Assembly (NCBI GenBank): GCA_038045445.1
Contig: JBBSYC010000007.1
Coordinates: 1-50,738 of the forward strand
Length of the DNA: 50,738 nt
From: SICU01 sp038045445
GTDB taxonomy: Archaea; Nanobdellota; Nanobdellia; Pacearchaeales; GW2011-AR1
Direction: 5' to 3'
Below the pieces are notes generated by a model. That model worked only from the letters and a program-made list of their open reading frames with translations. It did not search any database and was not told the origin of the DNA. This document shows positions 16,413-25,036 of this stretch, piece by piece. Each line of letters begins with the position of its first letter. Positions within the stretch are counted from its first letter, which is position 1. The translations under genes and the position numbers were made by a program.

Positions 16413-16502
16413 ATAACTGCGTTGGATATGCCACACTTTAGAGCAGTTATACAGATAGAGAACTGAAAAAATAAATAGGATATAAGCTATGCAGTTCTCT
16501 AT
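16413..16502 (+). ncRNA. Two strong hairpins upstream of the rpo7 operon
   Basis: ATAACTGC/GCAGTTAT (16413-16420 with 16443-16450) and ATAGAGAACTG/CAGTTCTCTAT (16455-16465 with 16492-16502) are perfect stems of eight and eleven pairs. Both loops contain GGATAT. The region lies between a PIN-domain gene and rpo7. It could be a leader regulating the expression operon, a terminator for the upstream gene or a separate small RNA. Confidence 0.4.
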
Positions 16503-16590
16503 AACTTTATAGAATTAATATTCTCTAATACATTCGACTTATTTAAGATGAAATAGAAGTCTTTAAAAACCATGTTTTTCTCTCAAAGAT

Positions 16591-17196
16591 ATGTTTTATG
16601 TTGCTGAAGTCGAGGATCACGTCCGCGTCGAGCCACGTCACTTTGGTCTTGCGACAAAGGATGCCGTAGCTGAGCAGTTGCAAGAATCTTATGTAAAAAC
16701 AATGCATAAGGAGCTTGGATTTGTTATATCAGTTATTGGTGTTAAAGAAGTAGGGGAAGGCATAATAATTCCGGGAGACGGAGCTGCTTATTATAAATCG
16801 TTATTTACAGTTTTAGTCTGGAGACCAGAACTCCATGAGCTCATTCCAGGAACAATAAAAGAGATCACCAATTTTGGTGCCTTTATGCAAGTAGGCCCTA
16901 CCCAAGGAATGATTCACATCTCTCAAACCATGGAAGATTTTGTTTCTCTAAGCAAAACAGGCAATTTACAAGGAAAAGTCACTAAAAAGTCCCTTAATGT
17001 AGGAGACTCTTGTCTAGCAAGAATAGTTGCTATAAGCTATAAGGCTGGAGAACCTAAAATAGGTTTAACCATGAGACAACCCGGACTTGGTAAATTAGAG
17101 TGGCTCGAAGAGTCTAGAAAGAGAGCAATTGCATTCGCTAAAAAAGCAGAGAAATCTGAAAAGCCTGAAAAGAAGAAAGGAGCTAAGAAGGAATAA
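16591..17196 (+). CDS. rpo7: DNA-directed RNA polymerase subunit Rpo7 (RpoE')
   Basis: 201 residues. The N-terminal tip domain (MFYVAEVEDHVRVEPRHFGL) and the C-terminal S1/OB domain starting LIPGTIKEITNFGAFMQVGP match archaeal Rpo7, with a Lys-rich tail. With Rpo4 it forms the stalk of RNA polymerase that binds emerging RNA and helps open promoters. It heads an operon with spt4, rps24e and rps27ae, a conserved archaeal order. TTTAAAAACC (16561-16570) is a TATA-like element. Confidence 0.96.
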   Translation: MFYVAEVEDHVRVEPRHFGLATKDAVAEQLQESYVKTMHKELGFVISVIGVKEVGEGIIIPGDGAAYYKSLFTVLVWRPELHELIPGTIKEITNFGAFMQVGPTQGMIHISQTMEDFVSLSKTGNLQGKVTKKSLNVGDSCLARIVAISYKAGEPKIGLTMRQPGLGKLEWLEESRKRAIAFAKKAEKSEKPEKKKGAKKE

Positions 17197-17200
17197 TAAA

Positions 17201-17389
17201 ATGGCTAAAGAAAAAGCTTGCAAGAATTGTAAAATGATATATGAAGGTGTTAGTTGTCCTGGTTGTCAGCATACAGAAAATGTGGAAAGTTTCAAAGGAA
17301 AGATTACAGTATTAGACACAGAGAATTCTGAGATTGCAAAGAATCTGGGTATAAAGGGAAAGGGAGTCTTTGCAGTGAGATTAAGATGA
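17201..17389 (+). CDS. spt4: Transcription elongation factor Spt4 (RpoE'')
   Basis: 62 residues from ATG 17201; an upstream extension would only shadow the end of rpo7. Four zinc-binding cysteines are seen in CKNC (7-10) and CPGC (19-22). Spt4 binds Spt5 and keeps RNA polymerase processive. It follows rpo7 by a few bases and overlaps rps24e by ATGA. Confidence 0.95.
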   Translation: MAKEKACKNCKMIYEGVSCPGCQHTENVESFKGKITVLDTENSEIAKNLGIKGKGVFAVRLR

Positions 17390-17655
17390 AATTTTTGTTA
17401 AACTTTTACAATACTCTTTTGCATAGGCACGATATAGTTTTTAAGAAATCTTATCAATCAAATCCAGGATATTCTGTTGTCAAAGAAGACATAGCAAAAC
17501 ACTTTGACAAGGGTATTGATTGTGTTTCTCTAAGTTCTGTTAAAGGGAGTTTTGGAAGCTCCGAGTTTGTTATAGAAGCTAAAGTTTACGATTCACCTGA
17601 AAATTTACTAGCCATAGAACCCAAACCAAGAGTTAAGGTGGAGGCAGGTAAGTAA
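17386..17655 (+). CDS. rps24e: 30S ribosomal protein eS24
   Basis: 89 residues. LLHRHDIVFKKSYQSNPGYS near the start and the SSVKGSFGSSEFVIEAKVYD segment are the eS24 signature. It is a small-subunit ribosomal protein of archaea and eukaryotes. The start lies in ATGA overlapping spt4, and its stop overlaps the next start (TAATG), so it is in the middle of the operon. Confidence 0.95.
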   Translation: MKFLLNFYNTLLHRHDIVFKKSYQSNPGYSVVKEDIAKHFDKGIDCVSLSSVKGSFGSSEFVIEAKVYDSPENLLAIEPKPRVKVEAGK

Positions 17656-17855
17656 TGGCAGGCAAATCGGATGGCGGAAAAAAACCCCATAAAAATAAGC
17701 CCTCAAGTGAAAAATACAAGCTATACAAAGTATCTGGTGATAGCGTGAAAAGAGAAGCTAAGTTCTGTCCTCGTTGTGGACCTGGAATATTCATGGGTGG
17801 CGGTTTAAATAGACTGCATTGTGGCAAGTGCAAATATTCAGAATTTAGCAAGTAA
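17655..17855 (+). CDS. rps27ae: 30S ribosomal protein eS27-type (S27ae)
   Basis: 66 residues. The zinc ribbon has CPRCGPG (38-44) and LHCGKCKY (about 54-61), typical of S27ae, with a Lys-rich N-terminus. It is the last gene of the rpo7 operon and overlaps the eS24 stop by one base. Confidence 0.94.
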   Translation: MAGKSDGGKKPHKNKPSSEKYKLYKVSGDSVKREAKFCPRCGPGIFMGGGLNRLHCGKCKYSEFSK

Positions 17856-17893
17856 CTGACAAAGTTTAAATAAATGTTTCACCTGTAATACCA

Positions 17894-19102
17894 ATGACTT
17901 TCAAGACTTTTTTAAGAAGATTTGTTTTTTTTCCGCTTATTTTGTTTTTGGTAGTTTTACTTCTCTTTTTTTCAAGTCAGAGTATATCTGCAAAACCAAT
18001 TTCTAGTGCTGGTTCTTTAGTTAGGTCTGTTGAACCAGGATGTTTTCAAGCAAGATATCTTGGTTCTGATTTATTTCCATTTTATGTTAATGGGCAGAAT
18101 TTTGTTTATTATACTTTAAGTGGACCTTCATTTCCCATACCAGTAGATATACAAAACTTTAATGTACTTAACTTAGGTCCAGACCACAAACCATTTACGA
18201 GAGATGACGGATTAAATATACAAATTAATGGGTCTCATATGCCTTATCAGCTATCTGAGGAAGGTGGAAGCATTACTCCCAAAATTAATTCAAAATATCT
18301 TGTCTGGAGAGATATGGAGAACTTTGTTTCTGTGATAAAGGTTGCTAATCTTGGAGTTAATGGTCTACTTGAACAGGCAGAGGTTAATAATGCTCAAGTT
18401 ATTTTTTCAGATAGAAATCACACAATTACTTCTTTTAATTTAAATGAAGATGTTTTAACTTTTGTTTATGAGGACTCTGTTCAATATGCAAATGCACAGA
18501 ATATTCTTTATTGTGACTTATCTTTGTCTGCTTCAACGATTGGTTCTTGTTATAATCAAAATAAACACTCCGTTCCATTGCCTGTGCGTCCAGGGGTTAG
18601 ATTTAGCGAAGTTTATGGTTACAAAGAGAATGGGAATTATATGGTTCTTTGGAATGAATATATTGATAGAGGTATGTTAGGGGTGTTCTTCTTTTCTTAT
18701 TATTTCGATTCGTCTACTAGGACAATTGCTCAATTAGGGGCTAATGATAATATAATTAAGAGTGTCACAGGCAGTTTCATAACCACACATTATCACGATA
18801 GGTTTTACTTTTATTTTGGACCTTTTAGTTCTCCGTTAGTTGTTTCAAGCGGTCCTAGTGACCAGTATGGTGTTGGGGGCAGTCCTTCTTATGAGGGTTC
18901 TCCTGGAGGAAATTACCTTGCTGGATATTATAAAAACAACAAAGGTAAGTGGTTTTTGGGTACTTTTAGTGGTATAGAAGTTGCAACTCCATTCAGTGAT
19001 TATCTAAACAATATGGTTTTTGACAGTTCTTCAAGAGGCAATTTTGTTTATCATACAAATAATCGGAATAGGCTTTATTTCACCCAGTGTTATGGATTTT
19101 AA
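17894..19102 (+). CDS. Secreted beta-propeller-like surface protein
   Basis: 402 residues. Residues about 10-33 form a strongly hydrophobic signal sequence ending near SISAKP. The mature part has repeated strands such as KYLVWRDMEN and YMVLWNEYID, which look like TolB/PD40-type propeller blades seen in archaeal surface proteins. No C-terminal anchor is visible, so it may be released or bound by the S-layer. A TATA-like GTTTAAATAA (17864-17873) precedes the ATG by about 25 bases. Confidence 0.65.
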   Translation: MTFKTFLRRFVFFPLILFLVVLLLFFSSQSISAKPISSAGSLVRSVEPGCFQARYLGSDLFPFYVNGQNFVYYTLSGPSFPIPVDIQNFNVLNLGPDHKPFTRDDGLNIQINGSHMPYQLSEEGGSITPKINSKYLVWRDMENFVSVIKVANLGVNGLLEQAEVNNAQVIFSDRNHTITSFNLNEDVLTFVYEDSVQYANAQNILYCDLSLSASTIGSCYNQNKHSVPLPVRPGVRFSEVYGYKENGNYMVLWNEYIDRGMLGVFFFSYYFDSSTRTIAQLGANDNIIKSVTGSFITTHYHDRFYFYFGPFSSPLVVSSGPSDQYGVGGSPSYEGSPGGNYLAGYYKNNKGKWFLGTFSGIEVATPFSDYLNNMVFDSSSRGNFVYHTNNRNRLYFTQCYGF

Positions 19103-19140
19103 AGTTTAGGATTTTGGTCTAAATTCGTAGGTGTAAGATA

Positions 19141-19775
19141 TTATTTTTTCAGCTTTTCGGGTATTGGAAAATCTTTAAATTCATGCAATAATATTTTTCC
19201 ATATAATATTCTTGATAAACATTCTGCTTCTATTTTAGCATCTTCTAAACCATTATGAGGAGTTCCTTCAACCGCAACTTTACCTTTGTGCATTTTAATT
19301 CTTCTATCTTTCATTCCACAGAATTCCATTATTGCTGAAAGATTCATTGTGCTTTTTCCATCCGCGAAAGGTAATTTACCATTTAATTCTAAATATTTCA
19401 TTGATGCGAGACCATGCAAGTCAAGGTTTTACAGTCGAAGGATACTTCCAAACCATATTTTTTAGCTTTCAATACTATAAATCCGTAATCGAAAGGAGTG
19501 TTATGTGCTACAATAACTCTATTTTTTATCTTTGAAACCCATTCAAAAAAGTTAGATAAAAGTTGTTTTTGAGATTGTTTTGTCTTATCTCTTAATTGTG
19601 CTTCTGTCTTTCCTGTTACTTTTAATGCCTCTTCTGTTAAACTGTCTTCATCATCTATTCTTGCTTCTTCTAAAAAAGTATTTGTGGGATTTTCAAAATC
19701 TAAAGCTCCTATTTGCCATATTCCGTGTTTCGCTGGGTCGAAATTTCCACTTGTTTCTATATCTACTACAATCAT
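19141..19775 (-). pseudogene. DnaQ-like DEDDh 3'-5' exonuclease, frameshifted
   Basis: Two overlapping frames together encode one protein of about 211 residues. The first (from 19775) has Exo I DIETSG and Exo II AHNTPFDYGF. The second has Exo III HNGLEDAKIEAE, completing the DEDDh set. Near 19415-19425 the first frame ends in a short nonsense tail while the other resumes with DLHGLASMKY, as expected after DCKTL. One missing base would explain this. No classic slippery site is seen. The gene is either recently inactivated, affected by a sequence error, or recoded. Confidence 0.75.
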
Positions 19776-19830
19776 ATTTACACAGAATAATTCTTGTTTT
19801 TAAAATCTTGTAGGTTTGTTAGAAGTTTAA

Positions 19831-19845
19831 TAAACCCATAGAGGA
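19831..19845. promoter_or_regulatory. Copy 1 of a shared 15-bp upstream motif
   Basis: TAAACCCATAGAGGA occurs here and identically at 21117-21131. Each copy lies 45-55 bases upstream of a minus-strand start codon (exonuclease at 19775, hypothetical gene at 21071), just upstream of the likely TATA element. It may be a binding site shared by two promoters. Confidence 0.35.
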
Positions 19846-19896
19846 AATATTGAAATTGTAGGGTAAAAGTGTGGCTTTGGTCTTATTATTTTTTAA

Positions 19897-20574
19897 CTAA
19901 GAAGCTCTTCTTAAAGAGACTTTTGAATTTTCTTCACCCTTATCAACAAATTCACAGACATAAACTCCTTTAGGAACTTTAACTACTGTGAATAACTCAA
20001 AAAATTTAGATGCTTCTTTTGTCTTTACTACCTCGTATAATTCAGGATCAACTACTGCCATTCTACCACTACCAAGACCTACTAAGCCTTCTAATCTATA
20101 ATTACGACCATCTATTCTTTCTCTTACTTGCCCTTTCATAATAGCCTTAGTTAATTTAGGACTTAAATCTGTTGGATAAGTTTCTGCGTAAACTTCTAGG
20201 TTATCTCCTTTATTCGAAAGGACAGCAAACATACCATCACCAAACAAATTACTGAAGTTGACAGCATCGTCATTAAATTGCATTAAATTTGGAAGAGATG
20301 TATAATTTATATAAAAGGGCCCATCTCCCTCCCTAAAAACAGGTCCTGATGCCTTAGCCCTCTGCTCGTCCCACATTGTACTCGTCCCATATAAAATACT
20401 TTTTACAGCCAGGGACTCACAAAATACTAAGTGTCCTGAGTTACACACAACTCTTCCTCGAGTTACTGGTTTTACCTCATTTAGAGGTTGATTCTCCGGT
20501 AAACCTAATCTTTTGAAATCATATCCTTTCTCTGAATATTTTACCCATGTCCTATATTTTTGTACATCGCTCAT
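19897..20574 (-). CDS. Hypothetical protein
   Basis: 225 residues, no signal peptide or membrane helix, mixed alpha/beta composition. The N-terminal phrase YDFKRLGLPENQ resembles the C-terminal FKRLGIPKD of the unknown protein at 25037-25864, which may hint at a shared short module. I do not recognise a domain. A TATA-like TTTTTATATAG (about 20595-20605) lies 25 bases upstream of the start. Confidence 0.55.
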   Translation of the reverse strand: MSDVQKYRTWVKYSEKGYDFKRLGLPENQPLNEVKPVTRGRVVCNSGHLVFCESLAVKSILYGTSTMWDEQRAKASGPVFREGDGPFYINYTSLPNLMQFNDDAVNFSNLFGDGMFAVLSNKGDNLEVYAETYPTDLSPKLTKAIMKGQVRERIDGRNYRLEGLVGLGSGRMAVVDPELYEVVKTKEASKFFELFTVVKVPKGVYVCEFVDKGEENSKVSLRRAS

Positions 20575-20670
20575 AATATTCTCACAAATTAACTATATAA
20601 AAAGATTCCTATTTATTATTGCTTTAGAATTATAAATTAGATAAACATAAAGACGGTGACATTCATTGGT

Positions 20671-21124
20671 TGGGTTTATATTTACTCTTCTCCATAAAAT
20701 TCCCGAGGTATTTCTATTACATGTAGTCTAGTTTTTTCTGTATCTAGAGGTTGATAATTTACTTGCACTTCTCCACCTAAGAAATCCAATATATCATCTA
20801 GGTCTTCGTGTCCTTGACCATAGTACTTACCAGAGTTTCTTAGCCTATTTACTAGTCCAGTTTCTTTCCAGAATTCAGTACCATCTGGAAGTTCTCTTTT
20901 TTGCTCTTTTAATCTTAGAAAATCTTTTAACATTGCAGTTGGCACTCTTAAAAGAATATAAGCTACATCATGTTTGGCATCAGTGAAATCTACATAATCT
21001 GTACTTTCAACTTCAATTTCATCAAAATAATTATTTACCAACTGTTCTACAGACATATTTTTTGAGAACAAATTATATATTTAAGGATATAGTGCTTAAA
21101 CCTTGCTGAAGAAATATAAACCCA
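20671..21124. repeat. Gene flanked by 13-bp perfect inverted repeats
   Basis: TGGGTTTATATTT (20671-20683) and AAATATAAACCCA (21112-21124) are exact inverted copies and enclose the 20682-21071 gene almost exactly. The right copy merges with the 15-bp motif at 21117-21131. They could be ends of a tiny mobile cassette or two outward-facing copies of one promoter element. Confidence 0.4.
20682..21071 (-). CDS. Hypothetical acidic protein
   Basis: 129 residues, Asp/Glu-rich, no membrane segment. A segment YGQGHEDLDDILDFLGGEVQ lies in the C-terminal half. No family recognised. A TATA-like TTAAATATATAATT (about 21072-21086) lies very close to the start, with the shared 15-bp motif further upstream. 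The gene is enclosed by 13-bp inverted repeats. Confidence 0.55.
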   Translation of the reverse strand: MFSKNMSVEQLVNNYFDEIEVESTDYVDFTDAKHDVAYILLRVPTAMLKDFLRLKEQKRELPDGTEFWKETGLVNRLRNSGKYYGQGHEDLDDILDFLGGEVQVNYQPLDTEKTRLHVIEIPREFYGEE

Positions 21125-21126
21125 TA

Positions 21127-21174
21127 GAGGAGAGACCATAACCTTCAAGAAGATGGCTATGATGTCTCCTCCTG
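21127..21174. other. Hairpin GAGGAGA/TCTCCTC in the 21072-21271 gap
   Basis: GAGGAGA (21127-21133) pairs with TCTCCTC (21165-21171), and CCAT inside it pairs with ATGG, giving an interrupted hairpin. It lies between divergent genes. A second GTGATGATAAT stretch follows. No protein or RNA family is recognised. Confidence 0.25.
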
Positions 21175-21322
21175 GGAAAAAGAGGTGATGATAATAAAGC
21201 GAACTTAGGGTAGTATTTAAATCTTTCGATTATGTTCTTATTATATAGTTACAACATGATTTTTATGTCTTATGTTTATGCTCTTTGTAAAGCTATTTAA
21301 TGTTGTCTTTGTTTTTGGTTTC

Positions 21323-22177
21323 ATGGATGAAGTTGATGAAAGTCTTAATGTTAAAGACAAGGTTGGTCAGGAACAGATACAGGACTTACTTTTTGATGAT
21401 CGCTTGAGTTGGCAGGCAATTATCTATGACTTGATAAATTCAGAGCAACTTGACCCTTGGGATATTGATTTATCAATATTAGCTAATAAGTATATCCTAA
21501 AAGTTCACGAATTGGAAGAGGCGGATTTTTTTATATCCTCTAAGGTTTTGCTTGCCGCTTCCCTTCTTTTAAGGCTTAAGTCAGAACTTGTTTTAAGCAG
21601 AGATTTAAGGTCTCTTGACGATATTTTATATGGTAAAAAAGAGGAAAAGACATATTCCCAAGAGAGAATAGAGCTTGATGAAGACATTCCTGAATTAATT
21701 CCAAGAACTCCTCTTCCAAGACATAAGAAAGTTTCATTGCAGGAACTCATACTTGCATTAAGCAAGGCTATTTCTACAGAGAACAGGAGAGAGACAAAGG
21801 CTTTGATATTGAAACAACATGAACTTAACGCATACCTCCCCATTCCTAAAAGGCTCTTCAATATACAAGACAAGATAAAGGGTGTTTATTCAAAGATTAA
21901 AAAAATGTTTATTGGAAGAGATGAGAGAATAGCTTTTTCAGAGCTTTCTTCAATGGATTATGAAGAGAGACTTTTGACTTTCATTTCTTTATTGCATTTA
22001 GATACTCAACAAAAGATATGGCTTGAACAAGACGGGCATTTTGAGGAAATTTGGGTTTTACTAAAAGAGATGTATGAAGAAAAAAACAAAGACCTTATTG
22101 AACAGCTTAAAAAAGAGATGGAAATGTTAGAAGAAGAACAGATTATTGAAGAGAAAATAGATAAAGAGACTGCTTAA
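21323..22177 (+). CDS. scpA: Segregation and condensation protein ScpA
   Basis: 284 residues from ATG 21323. The N-terminal LSWQAIIYDLINSEQLDPWD and ISSKVLLAASLLLRLKSE helices are the SMC-binding signature of ScpA kleisins, and a C-terminal winged-helix region follows. ScpA bridges SMC heads in chromosome condensation. An in-frame ATG at 21272 would add a hydrophobic 17-residue start unlike other ScpA, so I prefer 21323, although the TATA box (about 21238-21246) fits the earlier ATG better. No scpB or smc is in view. Confidence 0.88.
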   Translation: MDEVDESLNVKDKVGQEQIQDLLFDDRLSWQAIIYDLINSEQLDPWDIDLSILANKYILKVHELEEADFFISSKVLLAASLLLRLKSELVLSRDLRSLDDILYGKKEEKTYSQERIELDEDIPELIPRTPLPRHKKVSLQELILALSKAISTENRRETKALILKQHELNAYLPIPKRLFNIQDKIKGVYSKIKKMFIGRDERIAFSELSSMDYEERLLTFISLLHLDTQQKIWLEQDGHFEEIWVLLKEMYEEKNKDLIEQLKKEMEMLEEEQIIEEKIDKETA

Positions 22178-22220
22178 TTTTTATATAAATTCTTATAAAT
22201 CCTTTATTAATAGAGGTTTT

Positions 22221-23369
22221 ATGAGATATGAGTATATTACTTATCCAGAAGCTATTTCTAAATTAGAATCCTCTGGAATAGCAGATAGAGTAAATATTGC
22301 AATAAAAAGGGGGGATTTAGGTTCAGAGGGATTTCTTTCTGATGAAGATGTTGTTGGAATTATTAGAGATATGATTAAAGATGGATTGTTTAATGAAATT
22401 CCTGCCTGGCAAAGAAATTTATTTCAAAGTAAAATGAATCTTGCTTTTAAGAATAAGACTGACCATCCATGGAAAGTTAAAAGAGCTAATGGACTGATTG
22501 TTACTGAGCAAACTGAAGTTGCAGATTTTTTAGCAATGACTGGTTACTGGTCTGCAAGAGTTTTGAATCCAAAAGAGATGTGGGGTTGTGAGAAGTTTGG
22601 TTTCAGAAACCTTACTGATTTTACTGGTTCTGTTACTGCGCTTATTAGTAATAGGTTACGTAATGATTTTAGTAGGGGGGGATATCGATGGCAGACCCAA
22701 ACGTTAGATGGAAGAGTTTTAGACAATCAGATTACTGGAGATGTGCATGCTGATTTAAGAATTTTCCAGACAGATGTCACTCCTTATGAGACCTTTGATC
22801 CTTTAGGTAATCAAGTATCTTACAGACCACAATTTAGTTCTGACGAATCTAATGTTATAGCTTATCATTCTACAGAACTTTCTTTTTTAGTGTCTGTAAT
22901 TCAATGGATTGAACAGCATAAAATTCCTTCAGAAACTCTGAAAGATAAGGCTAAAGATGTAATTGAGTGGGCAAAATCTTTAGGGCAGAGAGGAGGTCAT
23001 GTTGCAGAACATTACTTTGGAGATGCAGATAGATTTGATACTAAAATGGCTTTTTGTATGGGTATAAATCCCTTGCCTAAAATAGAAGATTCTCATGCTA
23101 GACCCCTAAATTCTTTAGCTACAAATTCTGGAGGGCGATACGATATATATACAGACTCTCGAGAAGGGTTGGTTTTTGTTTATGTACATGATAATCTTAG
23201 GGGCAAACGCGAAGTTAGAGCAAGATTTTCGCCAGCAGATGCAGACCATTTAGTAAGAGGAATACTTTACCAAGGAGCTATGGGTCTAGGAAGAACTTCT
23301 GCAAGACAACTGATTGATGGGTTGGAATATAAATTTTCTCCAGAATATGAAACAGATATGAAAAGATAA
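22221..23369 (+). CDS. Hypothetical protein, 382 residues
   Basis: A soluble, mixed alpha/beta protein without signal peptide or membrane helix. Segments such as WGCEKFGFRNLTDF, GQRGGHVAEHYFGDADRFD and GGRYDIYTDSREG suggest a folded domain, with conserved-looking His and Asp residues around 260-275, but I cannot name it. It follows scpA by 43 bases on the same strand and may be cotranscribed. TATA-like TTATAAATCC lies at 22192-22201. Confidence 0.6.
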   Translation: MRYEYITYPEAISKLESSGIADRVNIAIKRGDLGSEGFLSDEDVVGIIRDMIKDGLFNEIPAWQRNLFQSKMNLAFKNKTDHPWKVKRANGLIVTEQTEVADFLAMTGYWSARVLNPKEMWGCEKFGFRNLTDFTGSVTALISNRLRNDFSRGGYRWQTQTLDGRVLDNQITGDVHADLRIFQTDVTPYETFDPLGNQVSYRPQFSSDESNVIAYHSTELSFLVSVIQWIEQHKIPSETLKDKAKDVIEWAKSLGQRGGHVAEHYFGDADRFDTKMAFCMGINPLPKIEDSHARPLNSLATNSGGRYDIYTDSREGLVFVYVHDNLRGKREVRARFSPADADHLVRGILYQGAMGLGRTSARQLIDGLEYKFSPEYETDMKR

Positions 23370-23383
23370 TCATTAACCTCTTA

Positions 23384-24616
23384 CTATCTTTTCAGTTTAG
23401 AAACCACAGATTTTTCTGCCAAAAGAGATTCCTCCCCAGAATTTAAGTCTTTTAGCTTGAATTTCTTTCTAGAAACTTCTTCTTTACCTACAAATATTGC
23501 ATAAGGAATTTTATAATTGTTTGCATATTCAAGAGCTTTACCCACTTTTTCCAAGAAAATCACACAGCTAACATTGTTATTTCTTAATATCTGGGCAAGT
23601 TTAATTGCCTCTTTATCCTTGTCTATGGAAATTACAATTGCTTTTGTATTCTCTATCTCCATACTATTTATTTGACTATTGCACAGTCCCATTATCGCCT
23701 CAACACTGAATGAAATTCCAACTGCAGGTATGTCTCTGTTAAGATATTTTCCCACCAATTTATCATACCTTCCCCCACCAAGGAGAGCTGTTTTTCCAAT
23801 AGAAACTTCGAATACATTGCCCGTATAATAATTGAAACCCCTCATTAATCTTGGATTAAATGTTGCTTTTATTCCATACTCTTTACATTTTTGAATAAGG
23901 TCAGTTAAGTCTTGAGAACCTTCAAACACATTATCTTTAAAGAATTTAATATCTTTTTCCATTAATTTAAACAGGCTTAGTATTTGATTTGCATCCGCAT
24001 ATTTTTTTAGATTAAATTTTACCTGATCCTCTCCTATTTTTTCTATCTTGTCTATTTCTCTCAACACTTCCTGTTTTTCAGAAATTTGAACAGATTTAAT
24101 TATCTCGTCTACTAATTTTCTGTTATTAACTTGTATTTCAACATCTTCTATCTTTAACTCTTTTAGAATATCAGTCATTACTGCAAGACATTCTACATCC
24201 GCATTTATTGAAGAATCTCCTATTATGTCTATATCACATTGTGTAAACTCACGAGTTCTTCCTAATTTTATATTTTCGTCTCTAAAAACAGAGCCTATTT
24301 GGTATCTTTTGAAAGGCAACTTTATATTTAGATTCTGTTTAAAAAGCCTTGCCAATTGAAAAGTGAATTCATATCTTAGACCTAAATTTCTATTTGCCCT
24401 GTCTCTTAATCTAAATCTATCTCTGACGGCTTCGTCTTCTCCTCCAATAGTATCTCCCCTCATTAGCTCATCAAATTCTATTATTGGAGTTTCAACAGGG
24501 AGAAATCCATACAGCTTGAAGTATTTTCTTGCTGTGTCTTTTATTTTTTCTCTTTTTAGAGATTCTGGAGGCAAATAGTCTTCAAATCCTTTTACTGTTT
24601 CTGGTTGGTATATCAT
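23384..24616 (-). CDS. hisS: Histidine-tRNA ligase
   Basis: 410 residues. Class II motif 1 (near ETPIIEFDELMRG), motif 2 (YQIGSVFRDENIKLGRTREF) and the histidine-specific segment RGFNYYTGNVFEV, then LLGGGRYDKLVG (motif 3 region), are all present. A C-terminal anticodon-binding domain completes it. It charges tRNA-His in the cytoplasm. Notably, tRNA-His(GTG) lies just upstream on the same strand, 70 bases from the start codon. Confidence 0.95.
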   Translation of the reverse strand: MIYQPETVKGFEDYLPPESLKREKIKDTARKYFKLYGFLPVETPIIEFDELMRGDTIGGEDEAVRDRFRLRDRANRNLGLRYEFTFQLARLFKQNLNIKLPFKRYQIGSVFRDENIKLGRTREFTQCDIDIIGDSSINADVECLAVMTDILKELKIEDVEIQVNNRKLVDEIIKSVQISEKQEVLREIDKIEKIGEDQVKFNLKKYADANQILSLFKLMEKDIKFFKDNVFEGSQDLTDLIQKCKEYGIKATFNPRLMRGFNYYTGNVFEVSIGKTALLGGGRYDKLVGKYLNRDIPAVGISFSVEAIMGLCNSQINSMEIENTKAIVISIDKDKEAIKLAQILRNNNVSCVIFLEKVGKALEYANNYKIPYAIFVGKEEVSRKKFKLKDLNSGEESLLAEKSVVSKLKR

Positions 24617-24686
24617 TTTAATTCCTTGCTCCCCATTTCAATAATTTATTTTTCATTTTATTTGATTCACACCTGGAGCATGAAAA

Positions 24687-24758
24687 AGCGGAAGGTGGGA
24701 ATCGGACCCACTCCAACAGCGCCACAAGCTGGTATGCTACCATTACACAACATCCGCC
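24687..24758 (-). tRNA. tRNA-His (GTG)
   Basis: Starting with the extra G (position -1) at 24758, the acceptor is GCGGATG/CTTCCGC with one T-T mismatch, the D stem GTGT/GCAT, anticodon stem CCAGC/GCTGT with loop TTGTGGC, and T arm GTGGG-TCCGATT-CCCAC. The anticodon is GTG. Position 73 appears to be T, whereas archaeal tRNA-His usually has C. It is read in the same direction as hisS directly downstream. Confidence 0.9.
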
Positions 24759-25036
24759 ATATATCAATATTAGCTTCTCTCCTTTCTTGCCAATATTGGG
24801 ATATCAAAGAGACAGTCATTTTGTATTTACAGTCTTTTTTGACATATTTAACTTTTCCTTATATTTGGTATATAAAGACTTTGAATTAATAGATGTTTGT
24901 AATATAAAGTAAGAACTAGGTTTGCTTTCTTTAGCGACTATGAATCAACCTCAAGGATTGTGTATTCATATTTTTCCTAATTTTTGAGAGTTTATAAAGA
25001 TTAGCTCACTGGTATCATATGTGTCTGTTGTGTACT
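24759..25036. other. Intergenic stretch without recognised gene
   Basis: AT-rich sequence between tRNA-His and the gene at 25037. Close to the tRNA, CCAATATTGG (24800-24809) is a perfect 10-bp palindrome, and a weaker repeat of its arms lies at 24761-24774. These may belong to the promoter of tRNA-His/hisS. I see no protein or RNA gene in the remainder. Confidence 0.4.

Noticed and set aside
17129..17200. Longer N-terminus for Spt4
   Set aside because: The extension only shadows the Lys-rich end of rpo7; Spt4 proteins start near the zinc ribbon.
21153..21188. Eleven-codon frame starting ATGGCTATGATG
   Set aside because: Too short to support; it lies within a hairpin and has no sign of conservation.
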